DNA of 64,000 nucleotides, from NCBI GenBank assembly GCA_000827205.1, contig KN832554.1, forward strand, positions 4,031,409-4,095,408. Reading direction: 5' to 3'. The notes beneath the pieces are model-generated. The model was not told the DNA's origin and searched no databases. It was given only the letters and a program-made list of their open reading frames with translations. This stretch comes from Plicaturopsis crispa FD-325 SS-3. Taxonomy: Eukaryota; Basidiomycota; Agaricomycetes; Amylocorticiales; Amylocorticiaceae. Each line of letters begins with the position of its first letter. The stretch's first letter is position 1. A program made the position numbers and the translations under genes. Below, in pieces: positions 34,272 through 46,418 of the stretch.

Positions 34272-36596
34272 ATGTTTCCCCGTCTTGGAGTCGCCGCGCT
34301 AGCGCTTGTCGCGCTTTCATTCGTCGCAGGCACCGACGCGCGCAAAGTCGGAAAGGCGGAGCTGAGAGCACGCCAGGCCGAGGCCGCAAAACGCTTTGCG
34401 CCCCATGGCACGCTTGAGGGGCGTGCGAAGGGGTGGGGCGGCAAGAACATCACGTTCAAGAACCCCAGGGCCTCGGGTGCGTTTTTCGTGGTTTGCGCTA
34501 CATACTTTGATACAGAAGATTGACGGTATACGCGGTAGAATTCTACGTTGACGGGACGAGCATCCCGGAGGTCGGTTTTGACGTCGGGCCTAGCTGGTCG
34601 GGCATGCTTCCGATTAGTGGGAACAAGAACGAAACGCGGGAGCTTTTCTTCTGGTTCTTCCCCCCAGGTCCCACTGGCAGCACGGACGATCTCATTTTCT
34701 GGACGAATGGTGGACCGGGTTGCTCGTCTCTTGAGGGTCTCTTGCAGGAGAACGGTGTACGTGCATCTAAAATCTTGCATATTGAAGAGGGTGGACGCTT
34801 ACGGGCGATATTCTATAGCCTTTCAGCTGGTCATGGGGAACTGCCAAACCGATTGTGAACGAGTACAGCTGGACCAACCTCTCTTCCCTGCTATTCCTTG
34901 AGCAACCCGTCGGCACAGGTTACTCGCAAGGCAAGCCCAACATCAAGGTTAGAGTGACCGCATCTATACTTTTCTCATGCTGATCGTGTACGTGTGAATG
35001 TAGGACGAGAACGGTATTGCTGAGCAAGTCGTTGGCTTTATGCAACAATTCCTCGAGGTGTTCCCAGAATTGAAACAGAAAAACCTCTACCTTACCGGAG
35101 AAAGTGTACGTTCGCTCTTCTTTTTTCTTTGCGTTAATCTTCTCACACCTCTCATACCGCACAGTACGCAGGCACCTACGTCCCTTGTTAGTCCAAATGC
35201 GGTGCTCTCCATATTGCCGGCCTTGCTGATATTTCGTCTCGCACAGACATTGCTAATTACATTTACGAGAACGAAAAGGCCCTTGACCTCAATTTGACTG
35301 GCTTCTGGATATCTGATCGTAAGAGCGGACTTCCCACTCTCTGCCTCCCCTCAACTAACTCTTCTTCTGCAAATCAGCCTCCCTGTCATGGGACGTCGTG
35401 CAAACCCAGATCCCCGCAGTGAACTTTGTACACAAATACGAGAACGTCTTTGCCTTCAAGTACGTCCCCTCGCTACACTACCTCTTCCTCAGAAATTAAT
35501 TAGTTTTTTGGACGTTGATAGCCAGACTTTCCTTGCGCACCTAGACGCCAAAGCCGCCCAGTGCGGGTACTCCAGCTATTTCGAGAAGCATGTTTCGTAT
35601 CCTCCGAAGGGATTGCTTCCCCTTCCCGGAAAGTCGGTGGAGAGCGACCCAGGCTGTGACCTCTGGAACGAAATCTTCAGCGCGGCGTTGATTGTCAACC
35701 CTGCATTCAACATCTACCGGTAAGCACTACTCAGATAATGCGTTCCGCAGTGGCTTACGATCACTCTTCTTCCTGGTGCATAGTGTTTTCGATACTGTGA
35801 GTTCGACATTATCTTTCGCTCACTTTGATCCATACTCATAACGCTCACCTCTCCAGTACCCCATCCTGTGGGACGTTCTCGGTTTCCCGTACGCTCTCCC
35901 CCTCGCTCCACACCCCCGTAAGCCATCACTCATCCGTACCCCATCCACAGCGGCTCCTTCCCAGACGAGCAGACTTCGCCACTTTACTTCGACCGCAAAG
36001 ACGTGAAGGAGGCGATTCACGCACCCGTAAACGTTACGTGGACCGAGTGCTCCGACGGCGACGTGTTCGTCGGCGGGGACCACAGTCTCCCGCCGGCGTT
36101 CACCGTGCTGCCGAACGTCATCGAGAAGAGCAAGCGCGCTGTGATTGCACACGGCCTCGCTGACTACGTGCTCATCGCTGAGGGGTATGCTTCATCTCAC
36201 CTCCGTCTCCCATACCTTGACGCTGACTTCGGTTCACTCCCATTAGGACTCGCGTCGTCATCCAGAAGTAAGGTCATGCCCATAGCTGTATATGCCCGTG
36301 TACTGATGGATATGGTCTATCAGCATGACCTGGGGCGGAAAGCAGGGATTCCAGACGCCCATCAGTAACGACAGCTTCATCGTCGACGACATAGGCATCT
36401 TCGGCAACATGCACGAAGAGCGCGGCCTCGCGTACTTCGAGGTCCCCTTATCCGGGCACATGATCCCGCAGTTTGCTCCCAAGGTACGCACAAGCCTTTG
36501 TCCCCGGTTTGTGTGCGCGTTTCTCATCGTTGGATTTTTTGTTAGGCGGCATTCCAAATCATGCAGTACCTCATGGGTTTCAGGGAGAAGCCTTAG
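34272..36596 (+). CDS. Secreted serine carboxypeptidase, peptidase family S10
   Basis: Fourteen exons (34272-34476, 34539-34756, 34819-34947, 35004-35105, 35165-35186, 35247-35318, 35378-35459, 35522-35719, 35784-35796, 35857-35888, 35951-36184, 36247-36267, 36324-36483, 36546-36596) give 512 residues. Residues 1-22 are a signal peptide (LGVAALALVALSFVAG). The family signature WTNGGPGCSSLEGL sits near residue 140. The catalytic triad is Ser218 in GESYAGTY, Asp429 in GLADY and His488 in SGHMIP. The Ser codon is the last codon of exon 4 and is followed by a 22-nt exon. Exon 9 is 13 nt. The enzyme removes C-terminal amino acids at acidic pH and is exported or vacuolar; in wood-decay fungi this serves extracellular protein use. 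Confidence 0.93.
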
Positions 36597-37506
36597 ACGA
36601 TTAAAAACGTTGCTTGTACTTAGATGTGTTGCTCGTCCACACTTGTAGACACATGTACGTTCTTTATTTAACGTCGCTCGTTTTGTAACAGGATAACGCA
36701 GGTGGACACGATCCCTCGGACAGAGTAATGCCACTGACTCTGAGTACCTGTCCACTAATTGCCCCAGTGCTCTTGCCAATGTACAGAGGTGGGTAGTCGG
36801 CCTCTTTACCGCACACACTTTTCCAATCCTCCCGCAGATTCTACACTCAACAGAAAGATACAGACTATCTGCGATGAAATATCTAAGATTCTCACATGTG
36901 CGGTTTGTCGAGATTTTCTTTGTTGCCACAACCGCCGGGCCGGCCCCCCGAAACAAAGACTTTGTCTCCGTAAAAGGGGATTCACCGAGCTCCCCTCCAC
37001 GGTGCGCTTTCAACGTGCAAAGTACAAAGGGAACACCGCAGGTGGTTCTTCGTTGTACTCGATAATCCATGCGAATGCACGGAACAGACTGACCAATGGA
37101 ACTCCCCGCAGGTCTTTGTGCGTACCCGCTCGCCTACGGGGCATGCCCTGGCGACTTTGTTTCCTGTCAAACATAAACATGACTGTGGGCACAGGTGGGA
37201 CGGGATGGTCCCTTTGGAACACTCCCTGCCGTATATGAAGCTCATGTTGTACTCTGGAGTGGCTATAACGATGCGAGTGCGACGTTGCCCCCCGCCCGTC
37301 ATCGTTCACTAACTTCTCCCTGCCCGCCACTTCCACATCTTCTCTCCTTCGACCACTCAACTTACCCCACGGCCCAGGCTCTGTCTGTCGTCTAGCTTGG
37401 AGGTGATTTCTTCTTCACGAAGAACTCACTCGCCAGCCATCCCCCCTACATCTTTGGTCCTCTCACCAGCCCATCCTCTCCCCGAGCACTCGGGGAAGGA
37501 TCCAAG
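36597..37506. other. Gene-free region
   Basis: 910 bp between two plus-strand genes. Only short, mutually overlapping frames occur on both strands, and none continues through splice sites into a recognisable protein. Confidence 0.4.
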
Positions 37507-38208
37507 ATGTTTTCCTCCTTCAGCATCTGCCGCCCAACCCTCGCCGTCCCCCTCTTCGCTTTCCTCGCCTTCCTCGTGACCCTCCCGACGACTGGTGCGT
37601 AACACACATCGACTAACGTTGAGCAGTTCAGACTAACTGACATCCCCCCTTTGCGTAGTTTCGGCGGCACCAGCACCCTGGCCTGTCCCTCAATTCGGCA
37701 GACCTCTGCTGCACGTCTACGGGGTCATGGGGCCCACCCCGTTCGGACCCATCTCACGGACCAGAACGGCGACGTTGGGCCCATGCCAGCTCGCCACCGC
37801 TTCCTCCGATCCTCCTGCCGCACCCACTGAGGTGTCTGTCACTTCCAGTGCGGCGTCTGCCGTCGCTACTGGCACCATATTGGTTGACGCAATCGACAGC
37901 GTTAGCGGCCTCCCTGCGGATGCTACCGCTAATGAAAGCAGTCAATTCAGTGCAACAAGCGGCGTTGAGTCGGTCACTTCCACTACCGCATCTCCGTCTG
38001 TGCCGACGTCTAGCACAAGCGATGAATGTCCGATACCGGTAAGCAGCGTTTATCTACATTGTGCTCTCTAAGCGCTGAATCGACCGTGTTTACGCAGGCA
38101 CCCAACAGTGCGAGTTTGTCCGAATCCAACGGTTCCACGTCGCTCCGTAGCGTAGGATCTATACCCATCATCGTCGCGTCCATCATCACTACCTATCTAT
38201 TCATCTAA
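37507..38208 (+). CDS. Small Ser/Thr-rich GPI-type surface protein
   Basis: Not a characterised family. Three exons (37507-37594, 37659-38038, 38098-38208) give 192 residues. The N-terminus is a signal peptide (VPLFAFLAFLVTLPTTVSA). The middle is rich in Ser, Thr, Ala and Val and suited to O-glycosylation. A single Cys pair candidate lies at GPCQLA and DECPIP. The C-terminus is a short hydrophobic stretch (SIPIIVASIITTYLFI) preceded by small residues, as in GPI-anchor signals. The likely place is the cell wall or outer membrane face. Convergent with the F-box gene. Confidence 0.75.
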
Positions 38209-38777
38209 TGCCTCACCTCACGATCCCGCCTTTCGGACTGATTGTACTCTACCATCCTCTCTCTTCAAGTTTCTCTTCTTTTCGACTCCCGATATCCCAC
38301 GGCGCATGGCACGCTGGGCATGGCGCACGGTCCGTCACATCCCACATCACTACAACACTTTCATTTGGGCTTTCATTCTGCTGTACTCTTTCCTGGTGTC
38401 GTTGAGCGATGATGTACGAAGCGGGGGTTTTCTTTTTCGTGCTTCGGAGGGTCGCTAGTTGGCGGACATTTTTCTTCTGGATCTGTAGCTCTACTACCCA
38501 CATACTACGTACTGCCTATATACATACGTCTAGACGTTGTAATTTCTCACTTGACGCACTGGATCTGTTGCACGATGTTGGCTGTAAGTGTCACATTACA
38601 CCATGGATCGGAGAATAAGTAGTAGGACTCGAAGATAAAGTACTATTAGGTTACGCAGCCATTACAGGGAACCTGCCCATTTTGCGTTTGTGTGACTGCT
38701 GCCGAGAGGCGTTGAATACTGGCACCTGTAACGCGGGTAAGCCATATTACAAGCCTACGTGTGAGTTAATGCTTCAG
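38209..38777. other. Convergent intergenic region
   Basis: 569 bp between the 3' ends of the surface-protein gene and the F-box gene. Nothing recognised. Confidence 0.4.
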
Positions 38778-39809
38778 TTACAGCAGGTTTAGAGATGAAT
38801 GGAAAAGAGGCATGCCTATGAACGGGGAATGGCCTGTAATGTGTCGTCCAGCCAAGGTGGAGTCGTCCAGTCGCAGTCTACGCCCTTCCCACGACTTCGT
38901 TTCTTCAATCGCGCGCTTCCAGATATCATAACCGTTTACCGTCTCTTGCAGCCACTCCGCGTGTAAGGTCCATGCGCGATGCAAGGCAAAGAAAACCCGC
39001 GGGTCCGTCCTACGTGTTTCGAGCACCCAACTACGCAATTGGAGCCAGAGAGCAGCGTCTACAGTGTCGGATTCTGAATCAAGCTCGAGGACAAGCATTT
39101 CGAGGAGGGGCGAGTGCAGGACACCGAGAACCAGGTGCCTGAAGTCCTCGGTGTGGCGAGAGATGCGGATGGCCAGGAAACGTAGACGCGTGAGCGGTTT
39201 GAGATGTAGGTCAAGGGTGTCGTTTTGGCAGAGTCTCCCGCCCAGTCGTAGGTGGGTCACCATCTTCAAGACGGGCGAAATCACCCTCAGGATACCCCCG
39301 TAGCTCTGAGGCATGCGCGTCCAGGAGCTGGGCAGCACTCTTTCAGCCTCAACAGTCAGTCGGAGCTCTCGGCGATGAATCGTGCGTTCTATCCAACGAT
39401 CAAAGTCGATATGAGATGTCTGACCTTCTGGAGCCACACCCAGCATTTTAGCTTTAGTTGTGGCAATGTTCACCAGGTTCTTGCAGCGTTGGAGAGTGTA
39501 GCAGAGGTCCAAAGTCGAGATTTCGCTCGGAAAATACCACAAATTGCGCAGGTGGTCGGCGTGGTCCAGGGCTGGCTTCATGGGGAAGGAGATTCGGCCA
39601 CCAATGTTGCCTGTAAAAGGATCGATGAAGAAATCAGACTTCGTGTGACTGCAGACAACAACTGTGCGCAGTGCGTAGGGTAGAGCGAGCCATCGAGCCC
39701 ACGATGACACCGCGCAGAGCGCAAGTGCAGTGCGCCGCGATGAGGCAGCGGCGAAACGGAAAATCATATAGATCAACTCCGGGGGTAGGTAAGAAAATGG
39801 CGCAGCCAT
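38778..39809 (-). CDS. F-box protein, single exon
   Basis: One uninterrupted frame of 343 residues, unusual here because almost all neighbours are spliced. An F-box-like motif occupies residues 6-45 (YLPPELIYMIFRFAAASS ... AVSSWARWLALPYALRTV). The rest lacks clear repeats but has leucine-rich stretches (PLTRLRFLAIRISRH, LLEMLVLELDSESD), as in the many agaricomycete F-box proteins that recruit substrates to SCF ubiquitin ligases. The start ATG precedes the motif by five residues, the usual place. Lack of introns could mean a retroposed origin, but no poly-A trace is evident. Confidence 0.85.
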   Translation of the reverse strand: MAAPFSYLPPELIYMIFRFAAASSRRTALALCAVSSWARWLALPYALRTVVVCSHTKSDFFIDPFTGNIGGRISFPMKPALDHADHLRNLWYFPSEISTLDLCYTLQRCKNLVNIATTKAKMLGVAPEGQTSHIDFDRWIERTIHRRELRLTVEAERVLPSSWTRMPQSYGGILRVISPVLKMVTHLRLGGRLCQNDTLDLHLKPLTRLRFLAIRISRHTEDFRHLVLGVLHSPLLEMLVLELDSESDTVDAALWLQLRSWVLETRRTDPRVFFALHRAWTLHAEWLQETVNGYDIWKRAIEETKSWEGRRLRLDDSTLAGRHITGHSPFIGMPLFHSSLNLL

Positions 39810-40454
39810 GATGTTCTGAGTGCGTCCGCCTGAAAGCGGAAGCGAATATATAGGAGATCATGTTTTTGTGGTTAACGTTGACGTTTAAGTGCCGAGTGAA
39901 CGTACTGCAGCACCAACGATTGGGCAATGCATCTCCCGCCGTTGACGGATGCCGTGATACAAGTGGTAGGCTTACCGTCGAAACAATTGAGGCCTAGACG
40001 AGATTGGGGGGCGTAGACGAGATTGTGCGTGCATATCGCCTTCGTGGTATCACCACTCGGCAGTGGCAACCGTTTCAGAGGTTTTTGTGAAGTCCTCCTC
40101 CGTGCCATAATACGGGATCAGTAGAGAACAATACAAGCGTTGTTGCCGTCGAGACAGAATGCCGTGCTCGCTCAGGCTGTAGTACATGTTCAAAGTAGAG
40201 TTTGTGATTACCTCTGCTCGCTGTCCAGCTTTCGTTCCGCATCTCGGAGCCGACCATTCGGGGCAATTGCAAGCACTTACAGCAACATCGTTCGTTACTC
40301 TCTTTCGTACCACAACCTTTCCTCCTGTTTCCAGCGCGCGCCGGCTCTAAACCGCCCCAAGTTTCTCTCTAATTCAGCGCTCCATAATACCGTATAGGTC
40401 GTTCAAGTCCTTTAGGACTGTGCTGTGCCCGCACAGTGTCCGCTCGGTCGCGCC
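39810..40454. promoter_or_regulatory. Divergent promoter region of F-box and 5-phosphatase genes
   Basis: 645 bp between the two start codons. No individual element is claimed, and short frames here are not convincing. Confidence 0.4.
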
Positions 40455-43400
40455 ATGGCGTCTGACCAGTCCGACATTGACTCCGGTCCTCCACCCGCCG
40501 TTAAGAACCTTCGGTCTCGGTTCGAGCAGATAGCTCAGGGATCATCCCATGTTTCTACGGCAGGTCCGACCAAGAGGCCGTTGAGCACCAATGGCCTCTT
40601 GCCGCCCGACCCGAACACTCCTCGTCCGCGTGCCGCATCGACTGCGCCTGAACAACACCAAGGGTCTTCACACCATGTACGAACTGCATCATCGTCGTCC
40701 GATCTGAAGGCCGCTATCAAGAGGCCTCCTCCCCCTCCCCCTCCTCCCCGCGGTTTGAAACCCGCCGCACCATCACCCGCGGCGTCTCCTCTGTTACGCC
40801 CGGTTCCAGTTCCTACTACCGTGTCCAAGATGGCCCTTGCTCCACCTTCGCCGTTAGCCCATCCCCCAGGCGGTGACTCGTATTTCGCGGAACATAATTC
40901 AGCGAGCAGCGCTCCGGAACATACCCCTTCGGCGGCCATAGGAGGAGTTGCGTCTTTGAGAAACAGATTTTCGTGAGTGCGCAGTTTCTATGTTTGTGGA
41001 TTGCATCCTCGTTGTTCGAAGGCTTATTGTGTCGTCATTCAATAGTATGGTCAGCGATGCCTCAGCCCCTCCGACAAGAACAGTGACTCCCAAGCCTCTA
41101 CCTAGCATCTCGAATCCTCGAACCAGTCTTGGTGGAATGCAAGCGGCTTCATATTCCGAACAAAACTTTAATTCCTCCAATGCACCCGTCCTTCCCCAAC
41201 GTTTCTCGCATAGTCCAGAGCCATCGACTGGTCCGCGCTTGACACCCAGTAATTCGGACGATATACCCAAAACTAGCCAATATAGATCCAGCCTAAGTCC
41301 CCCGACCGCCCACTCTGCCAACAGCTCTGTAACTTCGCTGCTTAGTCCCTTCGACGACGAGTACACATCGGCGCCGTCGTCGCCAACACCATCCCTTCCG
41401 TCTAGAAATCACAGCAACTCTAATGGCAATGGGCACGCGAGGAGGCAGAGTGGAACGGGTAGCCAGCACTCCAGAGACGCGAGCATCTCTAGTGAAAGCG
41501 ACACCGGTGTCGTTAAGCACCGTCCTCCCCCAAAGCCACCACGCCCAGCCGTAAACATCCCTCCAAAGCTACCGCAGCGCCAATCTACCTCTTCCAGCAA
41601 CAACACATCAGATGGCTCATCGTCCGCTACCCCAAATCCGCCCCCTTTGCCCGTACGACGCGGAAATGGTCCTGCGACGCCTGATAAACATGTACGATCG
41701 CCTCCGCTACCTCGCCTCCCTGTTCGCCATCAAACCGCCCCATCTATGGGCGAAGGTCCGCCTCCAGCATCGCCCTTAGTCCTAAGTCCGAATCGCAAGC
41801 CTGTTGGCGCTCACAGACTCCCGCCGCCTCCTACGCGCACCATCGGTCTTGGTGATAAACTTCCTCCCGCCCGCCGTGCTATTTCACCGTCTTCAGAAGA
41901 CGAGTCCGAAGAAGAAGACAAGTCGCCGGGTGTGGACTCTCTTCCTGACACTAGTCGCACATCGCGCCGGCCTCCTACCGTATCCTGCTTCAAATACACC
42001 GAGTCCAACATCCATGTTCAGTCATATTCAGGCCACTCTGCCGTGTTGGGGTCCTATGTCGTCGTATCCAGTCACCACAGCATCAAGGCATACAACCTGA
42101 ATGCTTCGAATGCCCCGATCTGGACCATAGACACCAAGGATCTTGGGAAGAAAGAGGCGAAAATTACAGCGATCGCGTTTAGACCTACTCAGCACGAGGA
42201 TAAACGCGGGGCGTTCGTATGGCTGGGCACGAAAGACGGTTCCATCTACGAGATTGACGTTCGCGATGGAGGACTACTCAGCTCGAGGCTCGGTGCACAC
42301 TCACAGGCAGTCACACACATCTTCAGTCGTGGTCAAACCATGCTGACTGTGGACGAAGCGGGCAAGGTTCTGCTGTTCGATCCCAGCCATCCTGGCGAGG
42401 ATCTTCAACTCTCCTACTGCCCGCCGCGCACGTTCAGGATCGCGGAGAAGCAGGAATCTGTGCACCTCTTCGGGGGCAAGCTGTGGACGTCCACGCGCAC
42501 GGACATGACCGGAGAGGGGATGGCGAAGACGCCCATAATCCGCGTGTACGACCCCTTTTCGCCGGGATCCGTCGGCCGCTCCATCCTCCCCACAGAACAT
42601 GTCGGGGCTGTGACGTCGGGGGCGATCGTGCCCTCTCAGCCCGGCCTAGTGTACATCGGCCACGAGGGCGGGTTCATCAGCATATGGTCGACGGAGACGG
42701 AGGACGGCGTGCCTGCGTGCGTGGAGGTGATGAAAGTGTCCTCGTCGGATGTGCTCAGCTTGGAGGGCGTCGACCAGCGGCTGTGGGCGGGGGGAAGACA
42801 GGGCATGATTTCGGCCTACGATGTAGCGCAGCGACCGTGGGTCGTCACGAACTCGTGGATGGCGCATGACAAGCTGCCCGTGCTCAGGTTGATGGTGGAC
42901 CCGTACAGCATCGAGAAAGTCGGGACACTCTGTGTCATCAGCGTTGGACGAGACGAGCAACTTCGTTTCTGGGACGGCCTATTGGGTTCAGACTGGATCG
43001 GTGAGCATAGCCAACCTCGGATGTATATTGTCTGTCATTGACACATTTCTTTAGAGCAAGAGATGCTGAACCGCGAGAGGTCGTACAGCACCTACCGCGA
43101 GATGAACGTCTTGATCGTGTCCTGGAATGTTGACGCTGCTAAACCCGACGCTCTCAGTGGCGATCCTGCCAACATCAATTTCCTCCAAGATGTTCTCGGC
43201 AGCGTTGACTCTCCCGACATCATCTCCTTTGGCTTCCAGGAAGTCATCGATCTCGAAAGTAGGAAAATGGCTGCGAAGACCGTTCTCCTTGGAGGCAAGC
43301 ATAAGTCGGACGAGGGAAAAATATCGGAGAAGGTTTCGTCTTCGTACAAGCGCTGGTACGATCGTCTGACGCTTGCCGTGCGCCTCGCGATGCCCCCGGA

Positions 43401-44347
43401 AGCGCCATACACGGTAGTTCACACGGAGAACCTTGTGGGACTTTTCAACTGTGTATTCGTCAAGAATACCGAACGGATATCCCTCAAGGACGTCGCGATT
43501 TCCACCATCAAGCGAGGCATGGGAGGAAGATACGGAAACAAGGTATGTATGCTTTGCATCGAGGCTAGTGTGCGTATTCTGATGACATTCTAGGGTGGCA
43601 TTGTGGCGCGCTTTGTAATTGACGACTCGTCCATCTGTCTGGTCAACTGCCATTTGGCTGCCGGTCAGCATCATGTCAGACAACGCAACGCCGACGTAGC
43701 TGCATTCGTTGAGGGCAAGAATGTACTACCGGTCACGGCGGCGGCGGACGACCCGGTTGCGTTTGTTGGAGGCGGCGATGGTTCCATGATCCTTGACCAT
43801 GAGATAGTCTTCGTAAGTTCCTTTAACATATCTGAAAAAAGGCCACGCGTTGACTTGATGCCAGGTCAACGGAGACATGAACTACCGCATCGACCAGCGC
43901 CGCGATGCTGTAGTTGCCGCCATCAAGGCCAACGAACTGAGCTCGCTTCTCGTCCATGACCAGCTCCTGAAAGAAATGAAGTTCAACCGCGGTTTCCGCT
44001 TCCATCTCTTTCACGAGGGTCCCCTAACCTTCGCGCCGACGTACAAGTACGACCGCCGCTCCGACGAGTTCGACACGTCCGAGAAGCGGCGCGTGCCCGC
44101 ATGGTGCGACCGCGTGCTGTGGCGGTCGAGCGATCCCGCGCGAGTGTCGCTGCTGGACTACCGCCGGTGGGAGCCAAACATCAGCGACCACAGACCGGTG
44201 TCGGCGACGTTCAAGATAACCGTCAAGAGCGTGAGGCACGAGGTGCGGGCGCAGGTGAAGGCGGAGGTGGCGGCGCTGTGGTTCGAGCATCAGAGGGAGC
44301 TGTTGGCTGCTGCCCACGAGTATTTCGTGGCGCAGGAATTAATTTGA
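40455..44347 (+). CDS. WD40 plus inositol-polyphosphate 5-phosphatase protein
   Basis: Five exons (40455-40972, 41046-43000, 43055-43542, 43594-43812, 43865-44347) give 1220 residues. Residues 1-480 are disordered, Pro/Ser-rich, with polyproline runs such as RPPPPPPPPRG that can bind SH3 or profilin. Residues about 485-815 form a WD40-like beta propeller (VQSYSGHSAVLGSYVVVSSH, FVWLGTKDGSIYEIDVRDGG, LVYIGHEGGFISIWSTE). The C-terminal 390 residues are the 5-phosphatase fold: VSWNVDAAKPDAL, FGFQEVIDLES, NCHLAAGQHHV, NGDMNYRID, PAWCDRVLW and SDHRPVSATF carry the metal and phosphate-binding residues. It should remove the 5-phosphate of phosphoinositides or soluble inositol phosphates at membranes. 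The ATG at 40455 was chosen for context. Confidence 0.93.
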
Positions 44348-44647
44348 GGTATAGATTGGCTGTATCATGTGCATGTGTTGTGTTCTTCATTTCCGATAGC
44401 ATCTTGTATAGGCATTGCGCATGGACTCAGAGTGGACTGTTTGGATTCGTGTGTTCGTTCTTGTATTTGAATCCATAGCGTATAATTACCGTATAATCTT
44501 CACACCTTATTGTCATAGAGATGTGTGGCACAGTGTGAAGCCATAAGAATTGTAAATCGCACAAAGCAAGTGATATTCCCCTCAACAAATGAATCCAAGT
44601 AGATAACAGAACAACAATAGAAACATGAAAGCAGCCGGGGATGAGTC
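44348..44647. other. Convergent intergenic region
   Basis: 300 bp between the 3' ends of the phosphatase gene and the next minus-strand gene. AT-richer than coding sequence; nothing recognised. Confidence 0.4.
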
Positions 44648-45885
44648 CTAGAAGTCGCTGTCTGCAGAAGGAGTCAACACCGTCGTCCAGCCATCCAAGC
44701 TCTGCACGGAGGCAAACGAGATCCACCCCATCGACTCTCGCGATCCTTTTGAAGTCTCGGCCCGTTCAGTCGAAATCATAACTCGCCGTGCCAGCCTCTG
44801 CACGCCGGCGAATGGCGATGCGGGCGATGGGGACCGGACTGGCGAGGCGCGACGCGGCGGAAGCGCCATGAGCTTGAACGCGTGCCCATAGTCGTCCGCA
44901 GCCATATCGCACGGGCGGAAGGGAACGGCGACGGGTCCCTCGGGCGTCAAGCACAGCAGCGAGTTGTCCGGAGTGTCTGTGTAGGCACTGTGCTGCAGCG
45001 TGGGCGTGTCCGGATAGGCAGACCAGTACCGCTCTCCGGGTGTTTGAGGTGGCGCGGCGTACTCAATTTCATCGTGAGCGGTCTCGGGTGGGGCGGACGC
45101 GGGAAGACAAGAATCCTCGTCTTGAGATCGGTTACTTTTAAAGACCGCTTGGTCAGACGGTTGGGAATGTGGATGGAATGCCGGATGCACAAACCGGTGG
45201 ACAGAGCTCGCACACGCACGAACCTCGGAACGCGTTATCCGTATGAGCGTTTCGAGAGGGCTTTCGGAAGGCCTCTACGTTGAGATGCTTAATTAGGATG
45301 CAAGGTAGCCCAGGCAAACGGGCGCTTACTGTATGCCAACGGTAATGCACGTCGTCTACAGTCTGAGGACAGGATAAGTCAGGTTTGGAAAGCTCAACTA
45401 ACTGAACGCATACTCGTTGGATAGAGTCTAGCAACTCATCGGACTGCGGCGGCGCATGATCGTGATCGCAGGTATGGGTCAGCCCCTCTGGCGTGTGAGC
45501 TTGTCCTTCCCCGCGAAGCTGGTAGTAGAGGTCGAAGATCGACATATCAAAGCAATCTTCGGCGTTGGGCTCCTCGATCACGGGAAAAGATGGCGTATGG
45601 TTTTCGTATGGACGAGCCTTGAAAGTATTCAGCCGTGTGTCAGCATGCTGGAGGTATCTTGACCTACATGTATAATTCTGGGAAAACGCTCTGAATCTAT
45701 TGAATATATATTCACGTGTTCCGGAGTGCAGCGAGCGGGCGATATGGAGAACACGTCCGCAATTTGCTGCACAAGATGCACACCATTGTCTCCCTATGTG
45801 CGCCTGGTAAGTATCAGGTGCTCAAAATTGCATATATAGAACTCACCCATGGTTGACACATATCGCCATCCTCGAAACCCGACAT
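44648..45885 (-). CDS. Uncharacterised protein, 5' end uncertain
   Basis: I do not recognise a family. Four exons (45885-45847, 45793-45668, 45617-45330, 45274-44648) join in frame to 359 residues from the ATG at 45885. The N-terminal part (GDNGVHLVQQIADVFSIS, RPYENHTPSFPVIEEP, HYRWHT) looks globular; the last 210 residues are Pro/Ser/Asp-rich with repeats of SAYPDTPTLQH/SAYTDTPDN, probably regulatory. A further coding-like stretch lies upstream at about 45950-46130 (for example MFFRVHDGNGLTALATPLGV). It ends in a good donor, but its phase is off by one base for joining to 45892. Either the start used here is right and the upstream part is a relic, or the 5' end is broken. The edge of the duplicated DcpS segment lies just beyond. 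Confidence 0.6.
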
Positions 45886-46418
45886 GACGCAGCTGTCAAA
45901 ATATAGCTGTCAACAGAGTACCTGCAAAATCTCAAAATAACTCACAGTGGAAGCTTGAGTATCCTGCGTCCAGGAACGCTATCACTGGCAGCGAGTCATA
46001 GGTGACGCCAAGGGGTGTGGCCAATGCTGTCAGCCCATTCCCGTCGTGGACTCGGAAGAACATGGACTCGCTTGGGCCGTAGTCCGAATTTGAACAAATT
46101 GAAACTTGGACCAGTCTGTCAGCATAGGGGATCGTGTACTGTTGTACCGTTCAAACACGCACTTTTCTTAAAACTCTAGCAATCCAGGGCACTATTCGGG
46201 GCCTACGACCAACCTGCGTCTCATCGGAGTCAGGTTCAATTCATGTTCAAGTTCAATATGGTTTATTTGTCCCATGTAGTCCATGCCAAACAACGTTTTG
46301 ATCGGAGATATATTCACCGCTCAGTGGCTCGCTTGGCTCTGCAAAGTCGCGCCACGCTCTTTCCTCTTTTCACTTGGATCATTTTTCGAGACTCACTTCC
46401 ATCAAACCAAAATTCCGA
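45886..46418. promoter_or_regulatory. Upstream region shared by the uncharacterised gene and DcpS
   Basis: 533 bp between divergent starts. The half nearest DcpS holds CCATGCCAAACAACGTTTTG, also found upstream of the DcpS pseudogene. The other half may hold a coding relic of the minus-strand gene. Confidence 0.45.
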
